From positions 1-28,590 of the forward strand of contig MSJI02000783.1 of the NCBI GenBank assembly GCA_001931905.2: DNA of 28,590 bases, read 5' to 3'. Source of the stretch: Cladosporium sp. IMV 00045 (taxonomy: Eukaryota; Ascomycota; Dothideomycetes; Cladosporiales; Cladosporiaceae). Positions 1 through 11,273 of the stretch are shown here, one piece after another; positions within the stretch are counted from its first letter, which is position 1, and each line of letters opens with the position of its first letter. The notes below the pieces were generated by a model. The model was not told the DNA's origin and ran no database searches. It worked only from the letters and a program-made list of their open reading frames with translations. A program made the position numbers and the translations under genes.

Positions 1-891
1 ACCGAGAGCAAACTGATGAAAAGTGAGAAGCCGTAGCTCAATACCAAATGGCATTGTCGAAGATCAAAAATTGCGCCAGTGGGATCCCCGAAGGAACCCC
101 ATACCCAGTTCTCGCCGCGCTGTGCAATGCAGGAGATCTGGACAGCTAAGAGGCCTTCGTGGTCGCCCCCAGCCCGACAAGGTAAGTATGAAGAAGAAAA
201 GGACAGGATAGATCGAGAGAAAGCTGCGACTTTATGCCAAAACGCGGAGCTCCCGCTTGGGCCAGCCTTGGCGGCGCCAGGCAGCATGAACGTAGGTGCC
301 TGAACGTGGGTGCCTGAACGTGGGTGCCTCAGGATGTTGGTTCTACCACACCTCATGCGCTTCTTGAGACAGCATCAATGGCTTGAGTCTACATGTTGCT
401 CTATTACCTTGACCATCACCTTGTTTAAGCCATATCGCACGGATGTAGCAGATGCTCGTTGCGCGATATCTGTAAGGTATCTTATTCAATATCTGCATGC
501 TTGGATCCAAGCTCAGTGGATCACTTAATGACCAAGCTACAAATGCTGCTCAGAATGACCATCAAGAAGATGCCGCGGCGAGACGATCACCTGCATTACG
601 CGCTCCGTAAGCGTTCTGTACGCATAGTCCAATGGTAGGCTTCTCCTGACATCAGACTCATAAAGTGTGCCTTGGTGTTTTGAGGTAATCTTGTTAGGAA
701 GGCACGATGGAGCCTGCCTTCCTTCTCTTCTCCCACCGGTCAGGACATCCGTGCCGTTTTGCGTAATCTTACTGACCTCGAATAAACCTTGCGCCATTCC
801 AACTGCATGCATCTCAATCACACTTGCCAGCACCAGCATTTCTACCGCCCAAACACATGCCAGGCTCGTGACACGGGCTCCACTGCACACT
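1..891. other. Gene-poor 5' flank
   Basis: No convincing gene is seen on either strand. Short open frames here lack domain features, and the 153-codon frame on the minus strand (537-998) runs antisense over the start of the BTB gene. The only structured element is the minisatellite at 287-328. The last 100-200 bases presumably hold the BTB gene promoter; no clear TATA or CCAAT box was identified. Confidence 0.5.
287..328. repeat. 14-bp minisatellite, three tandem copies
   Basis: Three head-to-tail copies of TGAACGTRGGTGCC lie at 287-300, 301-314 and 315-328. The first copy has A and the other two have G at the eighth base. No gene is recognised around it. Near-identity of the copies suggests a recent tandem duplication; no function is implied. 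Confidence 0.9.
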
Positions 892-2391
892 ATGAACGGG
901 GACTTCGATCTTGCTATCGCTTGCGGTGGCAAGGTCTTACACACGCACAAGTCCGTGGTTTGTCGCGCCTCTTCCAAGCTACGCGATCTTTGCAGCAATG
1001 ACGTTCATGTGAGTAGCCACCGATAGACTCATCAACCCCTGCATCCTAAACTAACACATCTTGATTCCAGGACATCAAAGCACCCATAGTCGAAGACAGA
1101 TACAACGCCGCAACTGTGAAACGCATGTTGGAGTTCATCAACAAAGGCGACTACAGCACGACTACAGAGAACGACGAAGACTCCGTCCACAGCGACCCGA
1201 AGCTAGTCGTTCTCGCCCATCTTTCTTGCCACGCCATAGCAAACACCTACCAAGTCGCCAAGCTGGGCGAGCTAGCTCTGAAGAATGCCAGTGCTGTACT
1301 TGACTCCCTTACCCCCGAAGACTTCACGCTCATCATGAGGATTGTCATGGAGTCCACCGACACAGAAGCCACCCATCGCCTGCTTCGGATCGCTGCGACC
1401 AGGAAGCTGGAGGAACTAGTCCGCTATAACGACTTTATGGAGCTCCTCGCCTGCAGACACTTGTCCCATGGCGTCGTTTCTGACGACGTCGAGGCTACCA
1501 AGACTGCCCTCAAGACCACAGCGAAGCTAGCTGCATTCTCTGCCATTGTGCTCAGCGCAGGGATCTTGTTGCATCGTGAAGAAAGTCATGAGATGAAGGA
1601 GAAATACGACGCCCTTTCGCATATCAACGACAACCTCAGTGCCCAAGCGGAACGGGACAAGGCCGCCCTGCTCAAAAGCAAAGAAACTCACAACGAAGCA
1701 TTCGAGGCGATCCAGGATGTTGCCACGCCGAGCTGCAGATGCTGAAGGCAAGCTTCAAGAGGTGCGTTCGCGTTTTGCTCAGGACGAGCAGAAGGCCCTT
1801 AAAGCGTCTCAAATGTCAAAGGTCAAAGCAGTGCTCACGAACAATGAGCTCGCTGCAGTTGGCAAGCCTGGAAGAAACGGATTGCATGAGGAGGCGCTGA
1901 GCGACACGACAAACACAGACTCCGGCATAAGTATGACTGCAAGCGACCAGCCGTCTAAAAAGCAACTTTCCAAGAAGGACCACTTCAAGTCACCCGAAGC
2001 CTTGGAGCTGCAGGAGGCCAGAGCTCTGATCACGAGACTGGTAACAGACCAAAAAAAGCTTGAAGATTCACTGAAGCAAGCTCAGAGCGACAACGAGCGC
2101 CTCTCGAAAAGAAACGCCAAGCTCGAACTGAAGAACTTACACCTCAGCAATGCAATGACCCTACCCAACGATCCTTTGGCGACGGACCGCGCACGTCGCA
2201 GACAGCAAATCATACGAAGAATCTGTCACCTTGCGAACCTCGCAAACAAGTGCATCGATTGCCATGCGCAGTTCGTCGCGAAACTAGTCTGGGACGAACA
2301 GCACTTCCACAAGACTGAAACGGAGCCGAATGTGACTTTGAAGTGCAAGAATTGTAATCGCACTCATGAATTCTACATGTTCAACTTGTAG
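892..2391 (+). CDS. BTB/POZ-domain protein with C-terminal coiled coil and zinc-ribbon-like end; frame break near 1730
   Basis: Exon 1 is 892-1008. The intron is 1009-1070 (donor GTGAGT, branch CTAAC, acceptor CCAG), and exon 2 starts at 1071 in phase 0. The first ~60 residues are a BTB core: DLAIACGGKVLHTHKSVV, then ATVKRMLEFINKGDYS. A helical region and a hydrophobic stretch around KLAAFSAIVLSAGILL (a possible membrane segment) follow. The exon-2 frame stops at 1743-1745. A second frame (+1) that is open across this point continues a charged coiled coil and ends at 2391 with CIDCHAQF and CKNCNRTHEF, a C-x2-C pair that looks zinc-binding. The family often mediates protein-protein contacts, for example as CUL3 adaptors; that role is not shown here. 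No intron of suitable size joins the two frames, so this is either one protein (about 480 aa) with a one-base insertion, or a decayed gene. The start at 892 begins the BTB domain directly, as in short fungal BTB proteins. Confidence 0.75.
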
Positions 2392-3811
2392 ACTTCGCCA
2401 ACGGATTATGACAGCTGTAGCAACTCCCACGCTATGGACAGAAAGCGAGCAAGAAGAGTTCCGAGGAAGGTTGTTGGAGGACATCGCAAGAATGACGAAT
2501 AGCTTAGTTTAGGACCGTGTATGAATAATTTTGATTGAGAATGGAAGTTGAAGATCCCAATCACAATTCTTGAGTGGTGGCAGTCGTGGAAGAGCTATTG
2601 TGAGATGATTGGAAACAATACGAAGAGTTTCGAGGCTATCGCCCTCGATCAATCGCCTCGCGACTCTATGCGACACCATGAGAAGAGAGAATGCCTCTTT
2701 CGGTCGTAACGGTATCCGCCGTGCTACGCTTGCCCCGAGCTGAAGGGCTTCGTCATTCGCGTAAAGTTCAGTCGAGCATCGATCTCGGCTCTTTCGTCCG
2801 CAAAACTCAATCTGAACCACAGATCTGTGCTGCTACACTGCCGACAATCGAAACTCTACCAACGGATTCTCGCACTCTGAGTGTGTGAAGTGTGTACTGC
2901 TTTGTTGACGGTAACCGAGTCCTCGGTGCATATGAAAAGTAGTTACGTCCCTTCATCAAAGGCGAGGTTAATGTGTATCATGTACAAGGAAGAACTGAAT
3001 TTGCGACTCATTGCAGCCATGTGACCTCAGTTCGACACTGTCGACTCCATCGTCGAATCGGATTCATCTCAAACCAAAGCGTCCCACGGTCAACATCGAC
3101 ACTCTATGCAACTCAATCGTGGATATTTATCAGGCCAACCACAAAGTCGTCAGCTATCCGTTTTCCTATGTACAAATGCTATATTGCATCGATAGACCCC
3201 TCTTTAAATCAAGAACGGTTTCACAGCAATTTAGGCTTTCCGGGATTTCGGGCTCTGCGGACCATACCATAAGTACCGAGGGTCCAATCATTTTGCTATA
3301 TTCTTATACCTTCGGACCGTAGTATTTGGTTGTCATCATCTAGAAGGTGGCAGCTGGTGAGGCTAAGCAGAATTAAGAGATTCAGAAAGTGAGCGATGAG
3401 ATCGTCGAGAGGGGCTCCAAGGAGGTGAAGTTGAGTATTGAGAATGCCATGAAGAGTTTTGACGTTGATAATTTGGAGGACACTCCGTTGCTCAGGGAAG
3501 GCCTTAACAGGTCGGAAGATCATTGAAGGTTTATGGCGTGTGAAGGGTGATATATAATCGAATATGTAATAAGGTAATGAGACAAGGAGACTTCCACAGA
3601 CAGGAAGGATGGAAGTGTTGTTACGAAACGAAAGTTTGCCCCATAGTCAGTGAACAGTCTCAAGACAAGTGTCTACCGAGGTTTCCAAAGCGTCGCCGTG
3701 GGCTATCACAGGAAAGTTGTGAGCGCTAAAAGTGTAAATTAAAATTTGATGCTGGGTATCGAAGCGAATGTAAAATAAAAAAGGCCGTCAAAATGTTTTG
3801 GCAAATGGCGC
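2392..3811. other. Intergenic region with a weak coding-like relic
   Basis: This 1.4-kb spacer lies between the BTB gene and the convergent FAD-oxidase gene. I see no intact gene. A coding-like stretch on the plus strand (3344-3526) is listed separately. Other frames of 60-100 codons on both strands have no recognisable domains and no splice-supported continuation. Confidence 0.5.
3344..3526 (+). pseudogene. Possible terminal-exon relic
   Basis: After an acceptor-like CATCATCTAG, the frame reads KVAAGEAKQN, then a TAA, then EIQKVSDEIVERGSKEV and a further amphipathic helix rich in E, D, L and K, ending in TGA at 3524-3526. The composition looks like a translated alpha-helical segment rather than random sequence, but one in-frame stop interrupts it and no upstream exon was found. 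The family is not recognised. This is a weak call. Confidence 0.2.
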
Positions 3812-5493
3812 TTAGTTGCCAATCTTGTAGCCACCAGGCAGCAGCTTCTGGAAGACTCTGTCCGGGTCGACCTTGCGGGAGATGTCAAGCAGACGCTGGT
3901 GGTTCTCCTCGCCGTAGCCCTCGTAGATCTCGGTCTGGAAGAAAGTCGAGTCGCCCATGTAAAGGAAGGGGTCCCAGAGACCGGCCTCCTGGGTGGCGTT
4001 CGCGATGGTCCAGGTGGTGTTCTTAACCCAGGCGTGGACCTGCTCGTCGTACTGGGTGCCGTTCCACTCGACGACCTCGGCCCATGCCATGTAGGTACCC
4101 TTGTTCTCAGGGTCGAAGCCGAGAGCATTGCCGCCCGGGTTGGACTTCTGGGAGCCCTTCAGCCACAGGTCACCGATAGGCTGCCAGTCGACGCAGACAA
4201 GGATCAGGTCCTCCTCGGGAACAATGGCCTGGAGAGCGGGGACAGCCTCGAGGAAGAGGTCGTTGACAATCTGAACACCCTTGAGGATGTCTTCGTAGGT
4301 CTTACCGACGTGGGTGCCGGCAATGAACATGTCGTTGATTTCGGGGACCACAAGCTGACCAGTCTCCTCGGCAAACTCGGCGAGGGTCTTGAAACCAACA
4401 GTGCTGGACACGGGCTCGATGTCAAAGAAAGGAGCGAAGCAGTCCGGCTTCTCAACATCGGGAGAATCGTAGAAGAGAATGACTCCTCCGATGGTCATAT
4501 TGCCCTGCTGGATGACCTGAGGAACGACGTGGGCAAGCGGATCGGTGTTGTATTGAGAGAAGTTCGCAGTAGCCTAAAATGATTGTGTTAGCTAAATAAC
4601 CGGGCAGAATCGACAAATGCAGCTCTGATGAGCCATAAACGTCATTGTATGGTTTGCACGCATAAGAGCAAGGGTGACATTTACCTCAAGGAAAGCCGGA
4701 ATGTCGGTGACTGAGTAGACACCGGCAAGGACTTGAGAGGAGGGGAAGGTGTTCAGCTTGAACTTGGTGACGATACCAAAGTTGCTGCTGCCACCCTTGA
4801 GAGCCCAAAAGAGATCCGCGTCAGAGCATGCGGTAGCATACTTGACAGTGCCGTTGGCGAGGACAATCTCATATTCGATAACGTTGTCCGCTGCCCAGCC
4901 GTGCTGGTTACCGTGGAAGTTGACACCACCAGCCAGCAAAAGACCAGGAACACCGACCGGAGACAGACGACCTCCAGCAGCGGCCAAGTTGAACTTGCTC
5001 AAGTAAGAGAAGACCTGCCCCCAGTCGTGGCCAGGTCCAACCCACACGTAGTTCTCGTCCTCGTTGACTTCGAGCGCGGTCAGGTTGGACATAACGAACA
5101 AGGGACCATCGTCAATGTTGTTTGAGCCCTAGACATCATTCGTTAGTAAAATGGGTTCCAGTTTCACGGGACGAAGGGCGAAACACGAACCTTAATAGCC
5201 ATGTGGCCACCACCACGGACCGCGAACTGGGTCTCGGTGTCCTGCATGATCTGGACAGCCTGAGCGACCTCGTCGGCGCTGGTAGGGCGGAAAACACATT
5301 CGGGGTCCATAATCTCGTTGAGAGACCAGAACTGTGCGGCCTCGTACTCGTAGACATCGTCGCCGCGGTAGAAGATGGTGTTAGGGACGTTCTCGCTCAG
5401 AGTGTCGCAACCATTGGAGTTGCTCTGCTTCTTGGGCGTGATCGTGGCCGCGGCCGCGACCTGAAGCAGCAATGGCGCAATAAGCGGTAGCAT
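3812..5493 (-). CDS. Secreted FAD-linked oxidoreductase (berberine bridge enzyme-like)
   Basis: Three exons on the minus strand: 5493-5191, 5128-4685 and 4573-3812. The introns are 62 and 111 nt, both phase 0, giving 502 aa. The ATG at 5493 starts a signal peptide (MLPLIAPLLLQVAAAAT); the frame extends upstream to 5574, but that extension would bury the signal. The FAD-binding (PCMH) fold follows, with VRGGGHMAIKG; the His at about residue 97 matches the family's 8-alpha-histidyl FAD attachment site. The segment SPVGVPGLLLAGGVNF occupies the second flavin-contact site and has no Cys, so attachment is probably through His only. The C-terminal BBE motif is present (DPDRVFQKLLPGG). Several N-x-S/T sites fit secretion. 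Family members oxidise sugars, alcohols or secondary metabolites with O2; the substrate here is unknown. No biosynthetic neighbours are seen. Length matches the family. Confidence 0.92.
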
Positions 5494-7718
5494 GGTGGCT
5501 TGGTGGCTGCGGATGTGAAGATCAGGGAGTCTTTGGCGTTTCACGAGGGCAGCAGATCGGAGACCTTTTAGCAATCCGGCGATGTTGAGCCCTTGGGGTG
5601 GAGATGATTGCCACCCGAGTCTTCAGCGACTCTTCAGCGGTCGAGGAGCGGTCCTCATCTCGCCGGACTGAGGGCATGAAGAGCATTGCTGCAACAAGGG
5701 CAAGCGCCGGAGCCGTCTTGTGGCAGTCCGGCGAGCGTGGATCCAAAGGTGGAGTCGATTGAGCCTGGCAGATGCGCTAATCTCATTGCGAAATATCCTC
5801 CGACGGATGGTGCCTTTGTACGGCACAAAACACGACCTCTGGAACATCAAGTATCATTTTGTGCATCTCTTAGCGAGACTACATGCCGCAATTGTACTAA
5901 TCCGCGGAAAGAGGATACAGGAAAGATCCGAAGCGTCGAGCTGCTGGAGAACCATCACACGTGGTGGCCGAGGTCCAAGACAACATTGAACGCCAGCGGT
6001 TGGGCGCGAAATTGCCATCATCCGGCCAGCCGACCAATTCGACCTAGGAGGCCGGCCTACTGTACACTTCAGGTAGACGCCTGAGGAGTAGTGTCGTTCG
6101 ACCGATAGATAGGCCACAGGGCTGGAAGGTCTTTGGTGAAGTAAAAGCTCATTGTGCACGTGTGCTAATCTCGAGGAGAATACTGCACGGTTGCGTGAGA
6201 GAGACAGGGAACTATATACGATATGTATATGTACATGTATTGGCTTGGGTAACGTGACGTGCATGGAATAACTTGGGTAGAGCCAATGCATATGTGACAG
6301 CTCGCTTCTTACCGCGTGCTCGTGGTGCAGTTGCAAAGGATCAAGATAATTTTTCCAGAAGATCCTTTCCGCCGCCTCCCTTTCAGCTGCCTGCGTCTCC
6401 TACGCCGTGGCTTGCACTATAAACGCCACTCCAGGCGCCTCTTCAGACTTATTACTATATGTTCCGTACAGACAGGCATAGAAAATTTGATAGGTAGGTG
6501 GGGTTGAAACAATTCATGTCCCCTTGTCCACGCTCCGCGGCGACTTTTTCACAAGACACGGCTTGGATACACGGCTCTTTGGATGATAGCGGCTAGTCCA
6601 CACACTCGACGCTTCATGCACTTCGCACTATTGACTTTGCCGCTTTCCTGAATTGATCAGAATGACTAGCAAGTACGGCAAGAACATTTGTGAATAGGAC
6701 GTCCAACAAAGTCTTTGGAAAGTCGAACCGTGGCCTCGCTCTGTTTGCGAATAAAGGGATGACCGATATCTTGTCTTGTTTGCCGGCAGAGGTATGTACA
6801 GTAGACTTGGCAGGTATGGTCAGCCTAGAGATGCACCGGATGAAAGGACGTTTCCAACTTGTTCGAACTTTGCATTTTGGAAGAACTAAACAGGCGAACT
6901 CTGTCAAAAGCCTTCATGGAGCAAGGACAGTCGGCATGATCGCCACTATTATCACGGCGGGAGTATGCTCGCTTAGGGCATACAAGGCCCAGGTATCAGT
7001 TCAGTTTTTCCTAGTACCGTAAGCCAGTCGTCCAGGGCGCTAGGGTAAGGAGCCAGTCTACTTCCCCCGACTGCCCATCCGAGCCACCCTTGCGGCCCGG
7101 GGAGTGCCAGGAGCGAAAGACAAATCCGCGACGTCGGTAAATTGAGTTACGCCATGCAAGGCCGTCGATCCGGTAGCTGCAGGTTTATGATCAGCAAGAG
7201 TAGTCGAGTTTCTTGGATATCTGAGAGGTCTCCAGGCTGCTTGATGGAGTTTTACTCCATCCAACGATCATAAGAGAATTGTTTTGTTGCTGAAAGGCAG
7301 TGATTTTTGAGCCTGGCGGGTGAGCACAAGGTTCCCTTGCTAGCCGTTTTGGAAGGATGCTCTTCATGGCTGCACGGCCCTTAACGCGGATCCTCGTCGT
7401 CGATATGTCTTTCGTGAAGCTAGTGAACTCTAGCGAATCATGGGGTTCAATCGAAGACACCAGCCCTCGAGCCTCGAGGGCAGCGCTATTACACCCTTAG
7501 ACCCACGCTGCGCGGTGTCTATGGAGATCATCCCCTTAACAAAACCGGACTCTTGGAATAATGCTGGTGTACGAGCGCTCGTTCGCGCATTGTTCACAAT
7601 CCTTAAAGGAATCTTCCCCCGGCTTGCACCAGCATTGGAATCCTCCAACGAACTCCCGGGGCTCAGAGAGAGAGCAATTTACAGCTATCATCGACTTTGA
7701 GCAGTACCAGGATTCGCC
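5494..7718. other. Gene-poor intergenic region (2.2 kb)
   Basis: No gene is supported on either strand. Open frames of 60-160 codons here lack domains and look random in composition. It should contain the promoter of the FAD oxidase at its left edge and that of the rhodopsin-domain gene at its right edge. The only clear structure is the perfect inverted repeat at 7463-7481, listed separately. Confidence 0.5.
7463..7481. repeat. 19-bp near-perfect palindrome
   Basis: Two 9-bp arms, GCCCTCGAG and CTCGAGGGC, flank a single C. The element sits about 240 bp upstream of the rhodopsin-domain gene start. It could be a dimeric transcription-factor site or a chance hairpin; the sequence alone cannot decide. 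Confidence 0.6.
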
Positions 7719-9290
7719 ATGTCAGAGTACAACGGAGTTCTTTACGGCGCGGACCCGCCACCTGGTACCGACCGCAATCCCGACCAATCGACAGACGCTG
7801 CCGTCTTGACTGTCATCACCGGAATTGTCTTTCCATTGGCAACGATCAGCATGTTCATACGGATGTATGCTCGGATAGTGATTATCAAGAAGGTCGCGCT
7901 CGACGATTGTAAGCCCAGTCACAGATTGAACAGTGGGCAATGCTAACTCGATTCTACAGATCTCATGATATTAGCATTCATATGCAACATATTAATGATT
8001 GCTTTTGTTCTCGATAGTTCGTCGCCATCTCTAGACGATCGAACGCACGAATCAACGCTAACATTTCAGCAGTGTTGAAATATGGCCTTGGAAAGCATCT
8101 TTGGAATGTCCCTATTACGGACCTATACCCGTACTTCAACGCTGTAAGTATTTCAATGCCGACATCAAGCTACGATCAAGCTGACCAGGTACTGCTCCAG
8201 GAAAACTTGTTGGCCGCCATATTCTTCTGTGCCGCAACAGGTCTGGCAAAAGGCAGTATCTTGCTGTTCTACCTCCGCATCTTTCCTTCGAAAAAAGTCG
8301 TTTACACAGTTTGGAGCGTCTTTGCTTTTACGATCGCGTATTCCCTCGCATGCGTATTCGTCAACATCTTCAGCTGCAACCCAGTCAAGGCAAGCTGGGA
8401 TTTAACGGCAGCCGCGACGGGGGTCTGCATTAATCGGTAAGAAGACTCGATACAGCGATTTGACAACCAGAGCTAACACATTCACAGCCCCGCCTTCTAC
8501 TTTGCTCAAGCAGCTTTGGGTATCGCCACTGACATTGCAACTGTCGTCACGCCCATGCCTTTTCTGCGTGAGTTGCAGCTCAAAACACGGCGCAAGATCG
8601 GTGTTGCTGTGGTCCTCACTTTGGGTGGATTGTAAGCCTGCTTTAACTGGCTCAAACCTTTCGGATTCTTGCTTACAATTTTCTGCAGTGTCTGCGTTGT
8701 CAGTATCATTCGCTTGCAAAGCCTTTATGTGCTGCTTACAAACCTTGACCTTACGAGTGAGTTTTCTTTCCAAACCTGGAATGAATTGAACTAAATCTGA
8801 TCAAATTACAACAGCCAACACCGTCACTGCCCTCATGTGGTGTGTCCTCGAGCTCAACTTGAGCATCATCGGAGGTTCCATGCCTGCCATGAAACCAGTC
8901 CTTCAGAAATGGTTCCCCAGAATGCTCGCATCTACTCGAGGCCAAACAGACAGCAACGCATACTACTTGGACGACTCGACCAGCAGAGTGAAGCGCTCGC
9001 GCAACGACCCTTACAGTGTCGCTCACGCCGGTATAGACTCGGATGGAGAAAGCGACAAGCAATCTGCCACCTACCAGGGGGAAAGGCAGTCTGTTGGCTA
9101 CCATGCTTCTGGAAAATCAGACGTCGGAGTCGGAGTCATGGGGGCCAGCTTGACCAGAAAAGACGACACTATCACTAAGACGGTCGAGTATGGTTACGAG
9201 GTGGTGGCTTCAGAGCATCACAACCACAGCGCGGTGCGCATCGATGAAGAGGCGCAGAATGTGCGCAGCACGAGTCCTCCACGGATATAA
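7719..9290 (+). CDS. Seven-transmembrane rhodopsin-domain (PTH11-like) integral membrane protein
   Basis: Seven exons: 7719-7908, 7960-8016, 8070-8143, 8201-8436, 8488-8631, 8689-8756 and 8815-9290, giving 414 aa. All introns have GT..AG ends, and the frame is kept throughout. The fungal rhodopsin-domain signature is clear: YGLGKHLWNVP, then AKGSILLFYLRIFP, then a CNPVKASWD...C pair, and a last membrane segment ending IIGGSMPAMKPVL. Seven hydrophobic segments can be counted. A hydrophilic tail of about 130 residues follows. The family sits in the plasma membrane and includes PTH11-like receptors; ligand and signalling route are not inferable. Intron 2 has two tandem acceptors (CAGCAG), so exon 3 may start at 8070 or 8073. 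Intron 3 could instead end at 8188; I prefer 8200 because YFNA joined to ENLLAAIFF gives family-like spacing and a better branch-to-acceptor distance. Confidence 0.9.
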
Positions 9291-11273
9291 TTTCCTTTGC
9301 CTGTCCATTTCCTACGATACCCAGACGAGATTTTTTGAAACGATCAATTTTCCCTCAGATGACCAGACCCTGAGGCTGAGTCGCATATGTTGTATTACTA
9401 CATAACATAAATTATAGAACGATATTCTTATCCTGTGCTTCAATCATTTCCCTGCTGAACATCTGGTGTTCGTAAGTTTGTGTAAGCCAACTTTATCTTG
9501 ATCACCAAGGCTTGGTATCATGTTCTCATGAGCCTTTCGGCAAGCTCGCTGAGCTTCTCTCGAGGTCGATTCAAACGCTTGACTCCTTATAGAACTTATT
9601 CAGTATGGTTCCACCAGCGCGCAGTAAGCGTCGAAGAGACGCCAGTCGCGAGTTGCAACCCAACCGGTATAGTAATCGTGACCGCATTTGACCGCATTTG
9701 GAGATTGCACATTGGCCCAACCATGCTCTCAAGCATCACTCTTATAGCAACTCATGTATTAAGCAACCACTTACCTGGGTCGCGAGTCACATATAAGACT
9801 ATAATGAACGCTCACTCGCCGAACTGCAGTCGCAGAAAGCCCTATCACAGTAACATGGGGTCGGTAGACCTATATTTCGGTAAGGTACCTTTGTACCGAT
9901 GTCCCACAACAACCCTATAACAGTACCATGCAGCCGGTACATATTATCGATCCTTCATGATAATACCCCACTGTTTTGAGGAACAAGCTCTTGTTATACC
10001 TCCATGTCAAGCTCCGTTCGCGTTCGGACACGGTCGCGCCGCCGCTCTTTGTCGTTCGTTCGTGTGACCCTGAACCGTCTTGTGTTACCTTTGTTGCACA
10101 TATACCTACCGTATTGTAGCATCGTTCGTCGGCATCGGTCCTCGTCGGGCCGTGCATTTGAGTGCCGTTTGTGATCGTCGTTTTGGTGTCTCGGCGCGGA
10201 GGGATTCGTCGTTCGGCAGGATGATCGTCTTCCTTCCGCTCTCCGCCCGAAATTCCGCCTGAACACTCAGGGTCATTAGTTCGCACAGGATGCGATCCAC
10301 ACTCTCCCACACACCACGCTGCGGGCAAGGTCGCTAACAAGCAACCAAAGCTGGCTAAATCTGACCGTCAGACGTTGAGCGTTTCACTCTCCTTTCGCTC
10401 AAGTTGCGAACCACCTCGATGGCGAGGATCCTGCCGCTTTGGGTGATCTTGACCAATGATGATTGTGGCAGTGATCTCTGGAGCTCCGAAATCGCGATTG
10501 AAGACCTTGGGAACTGCCAAAAGGTGTAACGGCCACCCATGACAGCGCAAACAGTGAACGAGTCTCATTATGGCTGAACCAGGACTAAACTCCGTGATCT
10601 TCCACTCGGTCTCCTGCCCAGTCCGAGATAGTACGCTGTGACGATACTTTGCATCCATCGACCCTTGAAGATGCGTAATATCATTGTTGCTGAAGACAGA
10701 TCAGCAACCGCCATGAACGTTTCGCTTCTCTGAGCTGTGAAGCGTTGCAAGCATCCCTGGACGAGCTAACAATTTGATAAGAGTAGTGCCTCCAGTGGAG
10801 AACGAAGATCAAGTTGACAAATCTTAGCAGTCTTCCTCTTCATCGTGGACGCTACGCCTTATTCAAATCACTCGCCTTTCAGTCGCAGATGCGAGCGATC
10901 ACATAGTCTGTGGGTTCTCAGATAGCGTCGGTGCGCTCAACCATCCACGAGGCAGCAAGGACTCACAGTCATCGAAGTGACGATTTGTCCCAAGCTCAGA
11001 AGAATCGTTGGTCACAGATCTTCACATATCCAGATGCTCAGCAAGCAAGGCGCGATGGCGCAACATATTGGTCAGTATTTGTAAGGCGTGTTGTGGCCAT
11101 AGACGCATTGCGGTGATCAACGTCTGGGCACCCAGCACGCAGTGTCATCTAGGCTCAGCCGTCGTACTTTCAAGCTTCCATACCACAATAAGGATAAAGA
11201 TGCTTTCGACTTCGGATGCAAATATGAAAGTCTCTTAGAGACGAAGGCCGATCGATTCTTGCATCTTGCTTAT
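9291..11273. other. Gene-poor intergenic region (2.0 kb)
   Basis: No intact gene is seen. On the minus strand at 10355-10750, overlapping short frames in all three phases have somewhat protein-like composition; the longest has 96 codons (10368-10658) and contains WKITEFSPGSAIMRLVHC. No splice-consistent model joins them and no family was recognised. A 10-bp direct duplication, ACCGCATTTG, lies at 9681-9700. The lactonase gene on the minus strand ends at the right edge. Confidence 0.4.
9681..9700. repeat. 10-bp direct tandem duplication
   Basis: Two exact adjacent copies of ACCGCATTTG. It is very short and may be a chance replication slip; no gene overlaps it. Confidence 0.6.

Noticed and set aside
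3899..4582. 227-codon open frame on the plus strand across the FAD oxidase
   Set aside because: Antisense shadow of a gene with strong GC3 bias; it has no domain, and the minus-strand protein is unambiguous.
5494..5574. 27-codon upstream extension of the FAD oxidase
   Set aside because: It would place the signal peptide internally; the ATG at 5493 begins directly with it.
10355..10750. Cluster of overlapping minus-strand frames
   Set aside because: Protein-like composition is weak, the frames conflict and no splice sites unite them; kept only as a note in the intergenic entry.
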